Part shown: piece by piece, positions 20,395 to 29,113 of the stretch
Layout: each line of letters opens with the position of its first letter
Numbering within the stretch: the stretch's first letter is position 1
Assembly: GCA_030435675.1 (NCBI GenBank)
Contig: CM059622.1
Coordinates: forward strand, 1,302,001-1,366,000
Reading direction: 5' to 3'
Source: Steinernema hermaphroditum
Taxonomy: Eukaryota; Nematoda; Chromadorea; Rhabditida; Steinernematidae
Length of the DNA: 64,000 nucleotides
The notes under the pieces: generated by a model
The model's database searches: none
What the model was told of the DNA's origin: nothing
What the model saw: only the letters and a program-made list of their open reading frames with translations
Position numbers and translations under genes: made by a program

Positions 20395-22446
20395 CGACGG
20401 CAGACTCCTCCCCTGCGGCGACGATTCTATTCCGGTCTTCCATGAACACTGCAGTCACAAAGGCTTCGTAGTGTCCCGCTCCGCCACCAACGCCTCGATA
20501 ATCTGCTAGCAAAAAAATCGACTGTGGCGAGAACCACATCGTTCCCATGGATCCTCAACGTTCCCAACGCCACTTCTGCGGCCCGCCATGCGCATGTCCC
20601 GCCTGGGCGAATGACTGCGACCTCAACCCCCCGTCCGCGTACGACACAAACGCGATCCAGCGGTTCCAAGAAGCAGTCTCCCCCCTACGCGCCACCGTCC
20701 ACCATCGGCCAACCACTCTGGTGTATACTGGCGAGTTTTCGTGGCTTGCCAAGCGTGGTCGGAGAAGTGGGGACGCGGTGGTTTAAACGAGAGTGTTTAT
20801 TACCGACCGAACAGTCCGGACACAAAACCAAAAACTCCTCGTGCTAACCCGCACTCGGTCTATATGAATACATACAAGACCTGTCTAGATCGTCTAGACA
20901 GCTAAAAGGATAAAACGAGGACAACGTAGACGAGCCTCCCGGCTTACACAGTCTCCCCCCTTACACGCGCCACCGTCCACCATCGGCCAACCACTCTGGA
21001 CACCCAGCCGGTCCACAAGTCCATCTTCCTTGTCGAGCTCGTCGACTCGACCCAACTCTACGTGAAGACCCTGGGCATCATCCATCGCCAGAAGACCGAG
21101 AAGCAATCCAATGTGTGCTTCGGGGAAGGCATCGCCACCGGAAACGCAGCCTACTGCACGCAATTCCACTGCAGCCAGAACGACACACGTTTTTGCGCTG
21201 CCCCGCACCTCGAGTCACTGTTCCTGCAAACCCCATCCGGCGACATCCCCATCCACACCTGGTCCGCCGCTGTCACCACAGTCTACGAAGCTCCCAAGCC
21301 AGAGACCGCAAACAACTCGTGCACCGCGACGCCAGACCAAGTCAGATGCGGCAAAGATGGCTTCACCATCTCGCTCTTGAACTCCTCGAGCTGCACGGGA
21401 CAAGTATACGAGGCTTGCCTTCTGGACGACGACCGAGTCCTGAGCTGCTTCACTTCGGACAATTTCCGCCCTGACGACATCATCACGCCCCCGCTGGAAT
21501 TCCGCCTCTCCACGCACACTCTACGCGTTCGCACCTGGACCCACGGCCAGCTACTCTGGGAACTCACCACCGACTGCGACGGCCATTCCTTCTGCGCCTT
21601 GGGTACCTGCATCTTTTGCTGGGACATCTGGAACAACAAGAGTTGCCTCATGGAACGCATTCTCCAGACCACCTTTGGCATCTGCGCCACGCTTCTTATC
21701 GGATTGGCGCTGAAACTGGTAATCGCCTACTTGCTCCACAGATGTCACAGATGCGCTCGAAGACGAGGATGGACCCTCAAACGCCACGCCACCACCTTCT
21801 CCGCGGCCCAGGCCACTGTCTCCTGGAAAAGACTGCCCTTCTCACGATAAGAAACTGTGGCCCTCATGATGATCGTCATGATCGCTCCCTACACGCAAGC
21901 CTGCACCCCAACGGCTAACTTCCAAGCTGATCAGACCGAATGCACCGCCTACCGCAACGGCCACATCGAGTGCACCTACAAGACATCCACGATCATCACC
22001 GTCATCGATTCGGCACCGTCCTGTCTCCTCCTACAAGACAGCAAGGGTCGCCCTCAAGGATCCATTAGCATCACGGCCCAACCGATCCTCACGTACCTGC
22101 CAACTGACATCATCTACACGCGACCGGCCAACCTTCAAGTGGTATCCAGCCGTCGTTGTCCAGGTATGGACTCCTGCACGGGCCAGAACTGTGCCCGCAT
22201 CCTTCCCGATGCCCAATTGGTCGAGTTCCTGCCGTACAAGGACCTACCCGGCGTCACCCGATGCCAGGAAGCCTGCGCCTGCCTCCTCCCATGCGGCTGC
22301 CTTCTCTGCGGCTCCGGATGCCTCTTCTACCGCATCTTCGCAGTCGCCGACCAGGAGTCGAAGCCGATCGTCGTGAAGAAGTGCGCCTGGCAAGCAGCGA
22401 CGGTGATCGAGATGCAAGTGTTGACCGCTGCCACGGAAAAACGCTT
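20395..22446 (+). pseudogene. Envelope-like region of BEL/Pao element, upstream part (disrupted)
   Basis: A cysteine-rich coding stretch follows pol. It has a strongly hydrophobic, membrane-spanning-like segment near 21660-21740 followed by a basic cluster, and a second hydrophobic signal-like segment after 21860. Paired cysteines and potential N-glycosylation sites suggest an exported glycoprotein. Some nematode BEL/Pao elements carry envelope genes related to phlebovirus glycoproteins; that link is a suggestion only. The region is broken by a 227-bp insert with a 48-bp flanking duplication, by an in-frame TAA at 21848-21850, and finally by the PAT element. It is a dead fossil coding region. 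Confidence 0.6.
20722..20948. mobile_element. 227-bp LTR-like insertion with 48-bp flanking duplication
   Basis: The insert starts TGTATACTGG and ends GGCTTACA (TG...CA, like an LTR) and interrupts the envelope-like frame. The flanks 20674-20721 and 20949-20999 are direct copies of the same ~48 bp of host coding sequence, far longer than a normal integrase duplication (4-6 bp). Inside is a CTGTCTAGATCGTCTAGACAG palindrome. Confidence 0.7.
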
Positions 22447-22562
22447 TTCCTCTCCGAAGTGCTACGCACTTCTACGCGAAAAAGTACATTTCGTCTCCGT
22501 ACGGAATCAACCACTCCACACAACCTCCTGACTTCATCAATAGGTATGCTTTATGAAGTTCA
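22447..22562 (-). repeat. PAT terminal repeat B2
   Basis: The 3' terminus of the element. It shares TACGGAAT.AACCACTCC and CCTGACTTCA.CAATAGG with the internal B1 at 23906-23980, and in addition holds 44 bp with the hairpin GAAGTGCTACGCACTTC that B1 lacks. That 44 bp is present in the relic at 5881-6022, so B1 probably lost it. Confidence 0.8.
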
Positions 22563-22730
22563 CTCGGAAATAACAATCAACAGTGGGTGAAAACAACAAA
22601 AGATCGATGTAACAACAGGAGATCGATCAAATGGCAACCAAGCAACTCAGTAACAACAATCAACAGTGGGTAACAACAAGCGATCGAACAAAAACAATTA
22701 ACACCAAGCTAACGGCCATCAAAGAGAGCT

Positions 22731-23627
22731 TCACAGGTGGTTGAACACAGAGGACGCCGTCGGCACCGTTGCGGTTGACACCTCCACGTAAGCATCCAGT
22801 GTTTCTTGACGCTTCCATCGGCCAAACCTCATTACTTCGTCTATCGGCGCGCCGTTGGCAATGGCTGCTGTCGCTGAACCACCTCTAAATCCATGTAATG
22901 TCAGGTTCTTCCGTAATCCGAGCGACGAGCTGACTCGTATGAGTTCTCTTCGAGCGACGTCGTAAGTCATGGGGTCTTCTGGCCTGTTGAGGCTCGGGAA
23001 CAAGAACGGCGATTGTGGGCTAACTGCTAGCCATCTACGAAGAAGTTGCACAGAGCAGAACGGAGAAGAGGACTTCTGGACGGGCACGATCCTAGGGCTT
23101 CCTTCTTTATTTGTCTTATCCTTGACAATCGCCAGCTCCAATCCTGTACTTGAGAACTTCGCGTGTTCTTTCTTGACCCGAAGACCTTCGGATGGACGAA
23201 GACACGCTGCGTACAGGATTGCCAACAAGGCTATAATCCGAAGATCCCTGGTCTCCCGCGACTGCCATCCTGCAATTCGACGCATTTCCTCGTTGGATAC
23301 TTTTGTACGATGTATAGGGGACGCCGCTGATCTTCTGACGCCTTCCAAGAACGCGTTGATCCAGATGGATTCGGCTGGGTTGTTGCCTCGCCCGAACTTG
23401 AAATACCACTTGAGGGCGGACGATGCGGCTTGAACGACAGACAGGGAATGAGACTGATTGAACAGGACTCCCAGATATGCCAAGATTTCAGCTTCGGATG
23501 GCGGATCTTCTGCTCGCTCTCGCCACTTGTGAAATTTGTGGACCGCCGCCTGGTAACGAACCCTTGTGGACTGCTCGCGGGAGGCTTCAAGTGCCATCAG
23601 CAAACATTTCGATACTTCGGGTGGCAC
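22731..23627 (-). CDS. Tyrosine recombinase of PAT element
   Basis: 298 codons, intact. The catalytic set of the phage-integrase family is visible: first Arg in AACLRPSEGLRV (~residue 147), a Lys in the following beta region (KDKTNKEG), HGFR (the HxxR box), RFGRW, and the nucleophile Tyr in LDAYVEVS. The protein would join the circular cDNA to a genomic site by strand exchange instead of by DDE integration. It is encoded downstream of the internal B1A2 repeat, between A2 and the terminal B2, with its start ~90 bp past A2. No frameshift or stop is seen, so function is plausible. Confidence 0.93.
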   Translation of the reverse strand: MPPEVSKCLLMALEASREQSTRVRYQAAVHKFHKWRERAEDPPSEAEILAYLGVLFNQSHSLSVVQAASSALKWYFKFGRGNNPAESIWINAFLEGVRRSAASPIHRTKVSNEEMRRIAGWQSRETRDLRIIALLAILYAACLRPSEGLRVKKEHAKFSSTGLELAIVKDKTNKEGSPRIVPVQKSSSPFCSVQLLRRWLAVSPQSPFLFPSLNRPEDPMTYDVARRELIRVSSSLGLRKNLTLHGFRGGSATAAIANGAPIDEVMRFGRWKRQETLDAYVEVSTATVPTASSVFNHL

Positions 23628-23715
23628 GAAGGGACTAACCGCCTTGCTGATCTCGACGAACGGACCTATAACACAACATATAGCCCAAACATTAACTGGG
23701 GACGGGAAGGGAGGG

Positions 23716-23980
23716 AGCTAACCGTAAAAGAGTAATTTACCAAAATTACGAGTGAGCTTATAGAGCAAGATAAAGAAACTCGCCGTCGGTTTTCGTTGCT
23801 ACGCACTGCGAAAACCGAACCTGCCACAGTTCCTACTTGCTGATACTCAGCAAGACCCCGCTACAAGACCCCGGTTGATTCTGACTATTACGACGAAATA
23901 GTCATTTCCTCTCCGTACGGAATAAACCACTCCACACAACCTCCTGACTTCAACAATAGGTATGCTTTATGAAGTTCAGG
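23716..23980 (-). repeat. PAT internal repeat B1A2
   Basis: A2 (23716-23905) is a 190-bp copy of the 5' terminal A1, including the hairpin GGTTTTCG...CGAAAACC around GCTACGCAC. B1 (23906-~23980) is a shortened copy of terminal B2. Adjacent B1A2 is the template used to repair the ends during replication of split-repeat YR elements. Confidence 0.88.
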
Positions 23981-23992
23981 AGGCAAGAAACG

Positions 23993-25909
23993 CTAAAGTG
24001 CGCAATCAATTAGGAGAAAATAGAAATCGAAGGAGGAGATGGTTTCGTTGAAAATAGAGCGCTCAAAAGTTGAAGGAGTAAACAGCGCCGATCCCCTTTC
24101 TACGCATATAACGTCTCGGACAAACCATGTCCACGAACTGCCTGTCCACACGGACGGAAAGAACATATGTGACGGCCACCATGGAATGCCCAGGATAGCT
24201 TTGCCGTTACACGCTAAAAGTTGCAGAACTGTGCGCGGAATAAGATTAGGGGGCGGTACCGCCCACGCAAATTCGTTTTCCCACGATGAAGCGAACGCGT
24301 CGACACCTTCGGAGCCGATATCGGGGTAGCGCGAGAGATATCGCGAGCATAGAGCGTTCCTGTTGTTGGCGAACAAATCAATTGTTGGATCGCCCCAATG
24401 CTGACAGCATATAACGAAAAATTCAGGCCGTATACCCCAATCATCACGGTCTAGCAGGCGACTGGCTTCGTCAGCCAGGACGTTGTACTCGCGCGGCACC
24501 CAAACCGGGTGAATCTCCGATCCTAGCGTTTCGGCTAGGTCAAAAATTTGCGATGCAAGGAGTTGCAGCTTCGGGATAGGGCTGCCCTTCTCTATCACGC
24601 CGACCGCGCTTTGGTTATCGATCTGTACGAGGATTTGGGAGTCTGCCAGTTCTTCAGCAAAAACGCGTAGGCCAAAAAGAACCGCAGCGACCTCTCTAAA
24701 CGTACTGGACTCGGTGCAGTCCTCCGGCGTAAAGTTTATTCCCGAGCGGGATGTGGAACCATCCGCGTTCCAGATGACCACTCCGGCTCCCGTCGCCGAC
24801 GCGTCCGTCGCTATTCTGCGAGCACTAAGCAGACGCCTAAAAGGGCGCCAATTTCTCGTTCTGATGTTAGTCTTCCACCATTCCAAATCGGCGCGTTCGC
24901 CTTCGGATAAAGCTCCGGGTGCTCGCTTCGAAAAATTTGTCATGTCTACCAGGACTGCGTGCAAGCTACGAGCCTTGAGTTGCGCGGCCGGGCCAAATAC
25001 ATAACCAATCGAAGCGAGTGAACCTGCGAGCTGCATTCTGTCTAATTTGGATGGGCTTGCCTTTCTCAAAACGACATCTATCTTATCTAAAAGGCGGACT
25101 ATGCGCTTCTCTGAGATACTGACTCCTGACAAGCCCAGGTTAATGTCGTAGCCGAGCCATGTCAGTCGCTGGACGGGTTCCCAAATACACTTCTCATCCG
25201 AAGTAACAACGCCTGCGCTTTCTAGATCACGTCTGACGCGATCTACGTGGCTTTTACATAATTCGTACGTCGGAGCGAATATGAGGCCGTCGTCGAGATA
25301 TAAAGCGCATCTGATGCCGTCTAAGCGCCAGTGTTCTAATAGCGGTCGAAATAACTTCGTAAAAATCATCGGCGCCGTAGATAGGCCGAAGGGTAATGCG
25401 TTAAAAACGTAAAATTTTTGATTCCACGCGACTCCCAAAAATTCGCGGTCTGCTTTGGAGATTTCCACGTGGTGGTATCCGCTCCGCATGTCAAATGATG
25501 CGAGATACCCGCCCATGGGAAGTAGTGCCGCTATGGTTTCTAAACGCTCGAAGACTATTGTTCTCTCCTCTAGAAACTGGTTTAGTTTAGACAAGTCAAC
25601 AATAAGTCCCTGTTTGTTGGAGGACTCGTTGCGTACCACTCCAAGCGGACTAATTACTTTGGGTCGCGAGTTTACTCGGCTGATGGCGCCCGATGCAAGG
25701 AGCGATTCCAGCTCCTGCGATACGAAAGCCGCCTTCCTGACAGCTGAGTGGGCATTGGGTTTAAAGAAACCCACGACATTGATCCCTTGTCGGAAAGGCA
25801 AAGCGTACCCATTACGAATTACTTGCAAAATCCACCGTGGTGCCCTTAGTTTTTCCCAAAAATCAATGTGTAAACGTAACGCACCTGTGACTCCGCCTGC
25901 GGGTTGCAC
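23993..25909 (-). CDS. PAT reverse transcriptase-RNase H
   Basis: 638 codons, intact. RT motifs: VDLSKLNQFL, SFDMRSGYHHVEI, LPFGLSTAPMIFTK, catalytic CALYLDDGLIFA. RNase H follows with IATDASATGAG, an E in FREVAAVLFGL, QIDNQSAVGVI and NVLADEASRL. The C-terminus has the DIRS-type block PTIDLFANNRNALCSRYLS and a proline-tryptophan-rich segment. It overlaps the end of the gag-like ORF by ~64 bp in a different frame, so frameshifting or reinitiation may be needed for expression. The protein copies the element RNA into cDNA. Confidence 0.93.
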   Translation of the reverse strand: MQPAGGVTGALRLHIDFWEKLRAPRWILQVIRNGYALPFRQGINVVGFFKPNAHSAVRKAAFVSQELESLLASGAISRVNSRPKVISPLGVVRNESSNKQGLIVDLSKLNQFLEERTIVFERLETIAALLPMGGYLASFDMRSGYHHVEISKADREFLGVAWNQKFYVFNALPFGLSTAPMIFTKLFRPLLEHWRLDGIRCALYLDDGLIFAPTYELCKSHVDRVRRDLESAGVVTSDEKCIWEPVQRLTWLGYDINLGLSGVSISEKRIVRLLDKIDVVLRKASPSKLDRMQLAGSLASIGYVFGPAAQLKARSLHAVLVDMTNFSKRAPGALSEGERADLEWWKTNIRTRNWRPFRRLLSARRIATDASATGAGVVIWNADGSTSRSGINFTPEDCTESSTFREVAAVLFGLRVFAEELADSQILVQIDNQSAVGVIEKGSPIPKLQLLASQIFDLAETLGSEIHPVWVPREYNVLADEASRLLDRDDWGIRPEFFVICCQHWGDPTIDLFANNRNALCSRYLSRYPDIGSEGVDAFASSWENEFAWAVPPPNLIPRTVLQLLACNGKAILGIPWWPSHMFFPSVWTGSSWTWFVRDVICVERGSALFTPSTFERSIFNETISSFDFYFLLIDCAL

Positions 25910-26469
25910 CGCTTCAGGCTTGGCTTGACGATCCTTGGGGGCACTTGCGACAAGTGATGAATGAGCCCGGACTCACGGCCAAACGCGACGCCGGTATGTC
26001 CGCTACCGGCGCCGCTGCTGCGAAAGGGCCGCTTGCGCCCCAGGAAGGATGATGCTGCGCGTGGGCGTGTCGCTTCAAGTTCATTGAACTTCTTCAGCGC
26101 CTCCGAGACACATTGGGAGAACGGGATGTCCGGTTCGGCTTCCCTGAAGTTGTCGAAAAAAGCGAAGAACTCCGGCTTCGCGTCTGCCTTGCGCAGAACG
26201 GTATTGCGGGCTTTGATGTCGTCGATGACAGTCGCCAAGTTGGGATCCGCAGAGTCGATTTGCGCTAAACGCGAGATCCACTCGGCGTTCAGGCTGTGCT
26301 GTACATCCAGCCGCGCGCTTTTCAGGCGCTTCTCGGGTGCTGGAGCACTCTGCGTACGAGCGTCGAGCTTGCTCTCCAGACGCGCTACGACCGACAAGAG
26401 CTTGTCGACAGGGTTGTCTTGTCCTTCAGGGGACTCGAGATGGTTAATTTCATTGTCCATGCTAGACAA
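25846..26469 (-). CDS. PAT gag-like protein
   Basis: 207 codons. The N-terminus is acidic and then has a coiled-coil-like segment (KLLSVVARLESKLDART). A central hydrophobic/charged helical region precedes a basic C-terminus (FLGRKRPFRSSG). It contains no CCHC knuckle, which is common in DIRS/PAT gag proteins. Identification rests on position: first ORF after A1 and overlapping the RT ORF by ~64 bp. It would package the element RNA. Confidence 0.7.
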   Translation of the reverse strand: MSSMDNEINHLESPEGQDNPVDKLLSVVARLESKLDARTQSAPAPEKRLKSARLDVQHSLNAEWISRLAQIDSADPNLATVIDDIKARNTVLRKADAKPEFFAFFDNFREAEPDIPFSQCVSEALKKFNELEATRPRAASSFLGRKRPFRSSGAGSGHTGVAFGRESGLIHHLSQVPPRIVKPSLKRCNPQAESQVRYVYTLIFGKN

Positions 26470-26860
26470 TACAATGACACTAATGGAACAATAGGCAAAT
26501 GCTTACTTGTACGTAAGCGATGAACCAACTGAAGTACCCGGACCGGAAAGCGCTACCGCCCAAGAAGAGTGTGGAACTGCAATGAGTCAGACAGATAAAT
26601 TTGGAAAGTCAAACAGGCACGAAAGATTTTTTTTTTTTTTTTTTTTTTTTGTAACTCGCACAGTATAAGCGGGGTGAGCGGGATCAGCTCAAAAGTATGG
26701 CGGTAGTAGAGTCGACCGCCTAGCAGGAAGACCTCGACTGCTTGTAGCAAACTAACCGGGAATAGGATCGACCGGTGATGCGGGATAACCTCGACCGCCA
26801 AATGAACGCGAAATGACACGAGATCGATTTCCACAGCTACTACTCTATCAAGTAAACTAA

Positions 26861-27050
26861 AGCTAACCGTAAAAGAGTAATTTACCAAAATTACGAGTGA
26901 ACTTATAGAGCAAGATAAAGAAACTCGCCGTCGGTTTTCGTTGCTACGCACTGCGAAAACCGAACCTGCCACAGTTCCTACTTGCTGATACTCAGCAAGA
27001 CCCCGCTACAAGACCCTGGTTGATTCTGACTACTACGACGAAATAGTCAT
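26861..27050 (-). repeat. PAT terminal repeat A1
   Basis: The 190-bp 5' terminus of the PAT element (minus-strand sense), matching 23716-23905 with about three substitutions. It contains the GGTTTTCG...CGAAAACC hairpin. The envelope-like coding sequence resumes immediately at 27051. Confidence 0.88.
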
Positions 27051-27680
27051 CTCCCTCCTTCTGCATAACGGCGAAGTCCTGCAGCACGGCAACATCTCAG
27101 TCGGCCTCCTGTCTCAAACATCGGCCACCACAGTCTTAGCCATGTGGTTCGCAGAGACCGAAGATACCAGCGCCCACCTTGACGAGCCCCAGATGGCCGA
27201 CGCTCGGCTCTTCACGTGCACCGACGCTGCTGCACGGAACTGCTCACTCGACCCGCAATCAGTGAGCTGCCATCAAGCCGACGACGTGGCCGTTTGCGAC
27301 ACCTCGGGCAACCACCTACTGCAATCCGCACTCCGGAACCGTTCGTGCCTCAACCTGCCTCAGTTCGTCGACGGCCAGCTGGTGGAACGGCGCCATGGGA
27401 AAACCTCCGTCAAGCTCGCGAGAGCGGCTGCACAAGTTCAAATAGCGATGAGAAATCTGACACTGCTTTCCAGAATCGATTTCACCACGTGCACAGCCCA
27501 AGTGACCAACCTCACATGTTGCTATGGATGCCCCTGTCAACGACAAGCTGGCTCTTTCCCCGCGCGCTCTGATCTAGGCCCCTCCTGCCCCCCTTCCCGC
27601 CATTTTTGTTGTATTTAAGGGCGCGGCCCCGTTCAATAAATCATTCGTGCTTTACGCCCCGGATCCCGCCGTGACAAGAC
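27051..27680 (+). pseudogene. Envelope-like region, downstream part, and LTR-like end of BEL/Pao element
   Basis: Coding potential resumes after the PAT insertion: a cysteine-rich ectodomain-like stretch with several NxS/T sites (for example NRS and NLT) and a terminal cysteine cluster, stopping at ~27618. The following ~60 bp have TATTTAAGG and AATAAA elements and look like LTR regulatory sequence. It is separated from the upstream part by 4.6 kb of PAT element and is not functional. Confidence 0.55.
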
Positions 27681-27683
27681 CCT

Positions 27684-27747
27684 TTCAACCGTTTTCCTGG
27701 ATTACATAGATTACATGGATTACATAGTTGCAGAGAAAACGTCCTAG
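27684..27747. repeat. Satellite-unit fragment at right edge of BEL/Pao element
   Basis: The blocks CCGTTTTCCTGGATTACATAG and TTGCAGAGAAAACGTCCTAG of the 187-bp unit recur here, with an extra ATTACATGG duplication between them. The satellite family therefore flanks the retroelement on both sides. Confidence 0.8.
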
Positions 27748-28673
27748 AGTGCGTCCAGCAGCAAGGGATCCATCTGCAGCCGTCTCTCAATCGTCAAGAC
27801 CAGGAAGCCCGATCACCGTGCACTGAAGAGACACAGCGAAGAAGCACGCGCCGGTGAACCGAACTTTCCGCTGAAGAAAGCAGCCAAAGGAGGTCAAAAG
27901 GAAATAGTTGGTTGATGTCTCTCACTCTCCCATCTACGTACTCACCATGGGAACTTCCACGTACTCGGAAAACTTATCACTTATCTCTCCTCTTTTCTGG
28001 GCCGGGAGTGTCGCGACAAACATGTCTGCGACCTTCTCTGAGCCTCATTTGTTTTGATTTGTTCTATTAATTGCAAAGCATTACAGTGCTAACTGTTTCT
28101 GATCCAGCAGCAAGTCACCCGAAGACGCGTCCAACAAAGCTGCAAGATGATCGCGTCGAGATGCGAGTCACTGCAACTTTTACTTGATCTTCAACATCAA
28201 GCAAAAAGTGCAATCAAGCGTCCTGAAGCGAAGACCCTCACGACGCAACAACATCCGAAGTTTACCAGTCTACGCCTTGGTCTCGCCACGAAGGGTCTTT
28301 CAAACGCGGAACATTCGAGAACATCCACCGTAACTGCGCGGACGGTCTGCTAACGTTTGGGAACGAGAAGAACGCGAGGCTCGAGAAACGGAAGCGAACG
28401 GCGAAGCGTGTGAGCAACTGAAGGCTGAACCTGATCGCTTCGACGCGAAGCGTGAAGAAACTGGACCGATTGTGATTCTGTGTATGCAGAAGGTCTTGTA
28501 TTTGGCTCTGCTTGTGATTTGCATCCTCTTGTAACTCTGCTCGGTGACAGTAAACGGTTAACTGTACACCTTTCGTGTTTTATCTGTGGGCGAACGTTGT
28601 TGTGCTGCGTGCCACTATCAGCTTTGATCCTCTTCGTCATCCGGGACGAACGAATACTGCTTTCACGGATATC
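27748..28673. other. No gene recognised
   Basis: Short open frames only. A CCAGCAGCAAG motif occurs twice (~27758 and ~28106). The sequence could be 5' leader-type retroelement DNA, but no protein motif supports this. Confidence 0.4.
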
Positions 28674-28882
28674 TCCCGTTATCCGTGATGGATTATCGGT
28701 GTGTACTAAAACCGTCGCTTATTGCTATACCGCCTGGCTTGGTGAGGGCGGTAATCCTTTGGCGGGTGCACAGAGTCATTAGTCAGCGGTAGAGCTGACT
28801 TCTTGTCTCGTACTGTCCGAAGCCAGGTGCTATGTACATGGCGCAGAGCCTGATATTGTCCACTAGAGCCCGTCGGACATTC
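28674..28882. repeat. Dispersed repeat, copy 2
   Basis: A near-identical copy of 6866-7052 in the same orientation. Here it continues into TATTGTCCACTAGAGCCCGTCGGACATTCA, a block also found at 8901-8930 and ~30925-30955 just inside the inverted-duplication arms, which links the arm ends to this repeat family. Confidence 0.75.
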
Positions 28883-28884
28883 AT

Positions 28885-29090
28885 TTGATATGCGCAGTTT
28901 CGAGTCAAAAAATGTTTTGGTCCCATTTTCGACCTCTTTGTCTTATTCGGAGAGATTTCCTCTGATATCGTCAACTGTTGACAAGCACAGAGGGTGGTTA
29001 GATAGAGCTAAGAGAGTGCTAGATAAACAGCAAAAAAGGAATCTCCCAGCTCAAAATGTAGAGCCATTCTGGGGTTCAACTTGAAAATGT
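28885..29090. repeat. Dispersed repeat related to DNase II intron insert
   Basis: Resembles 12895-13085 in the same orientation over ~190 bp with moderate divergence, including AAAAAATGTTTTGGTCC and AACAGCAAAAAAGGAATCT. Confidence 0.55.
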
Positions 29091-29113
29091 CAGGTTTGAG
29101 GCACCATTTCTGA

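Larger units (their letters stand above)
22447..27050 (-). mobile_element. PAT/DIRS-type tyrosine-recombinase retrotransposon
   Basis: Read on the minus strand, the order is: A1 repeat (27050-26861), gag-like ORF, RT-RNase H ORF, B1 (~23980-23906), A2 (23905-23716), tyrosine recombinase ORF, B2 (22562-22447). A1 and A2 are 190 bp and about 98% identical. This is the split direct repeat (A1...B1A2...B2) of PAT-type YR retroelements. All three ORFs are open. The element lies inside the envelope-like region of the BEL/Pao element and shows no target duplication, as expected for recombinase-mediated insertion. A run of ~26 T lies at ~26627-26652. Confidence 0.92.
18318..27680 (+). mobile_element. 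Truncated BEL/Pao retroelement with envelope-like region, carrying two insertions
   Basis: The element begins abruptly at the satellite junction in the middle of the RNase H region; gag, protease and reverse transcriptase are missing. It continues through integrase and an envelope-like region, and ends near 27680 after an LTR-like stretch with TATTTAAGG and AATAAA signals (~27600-27650). It is interrupted by a 227-bp insert (20722-20948) and by the PAT element (22447-27050). A short piece of the satellite unit lies immediately beyond its right end (~27684-27747), so it is embedded in the satellite family. Confidence 0.8.

Noticed and set aside
28147..28524. Short ORFs between the BEL/Pao end and the dispersed repeat
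   Set aside because: No family motif on either strand and no supporting splice structure.
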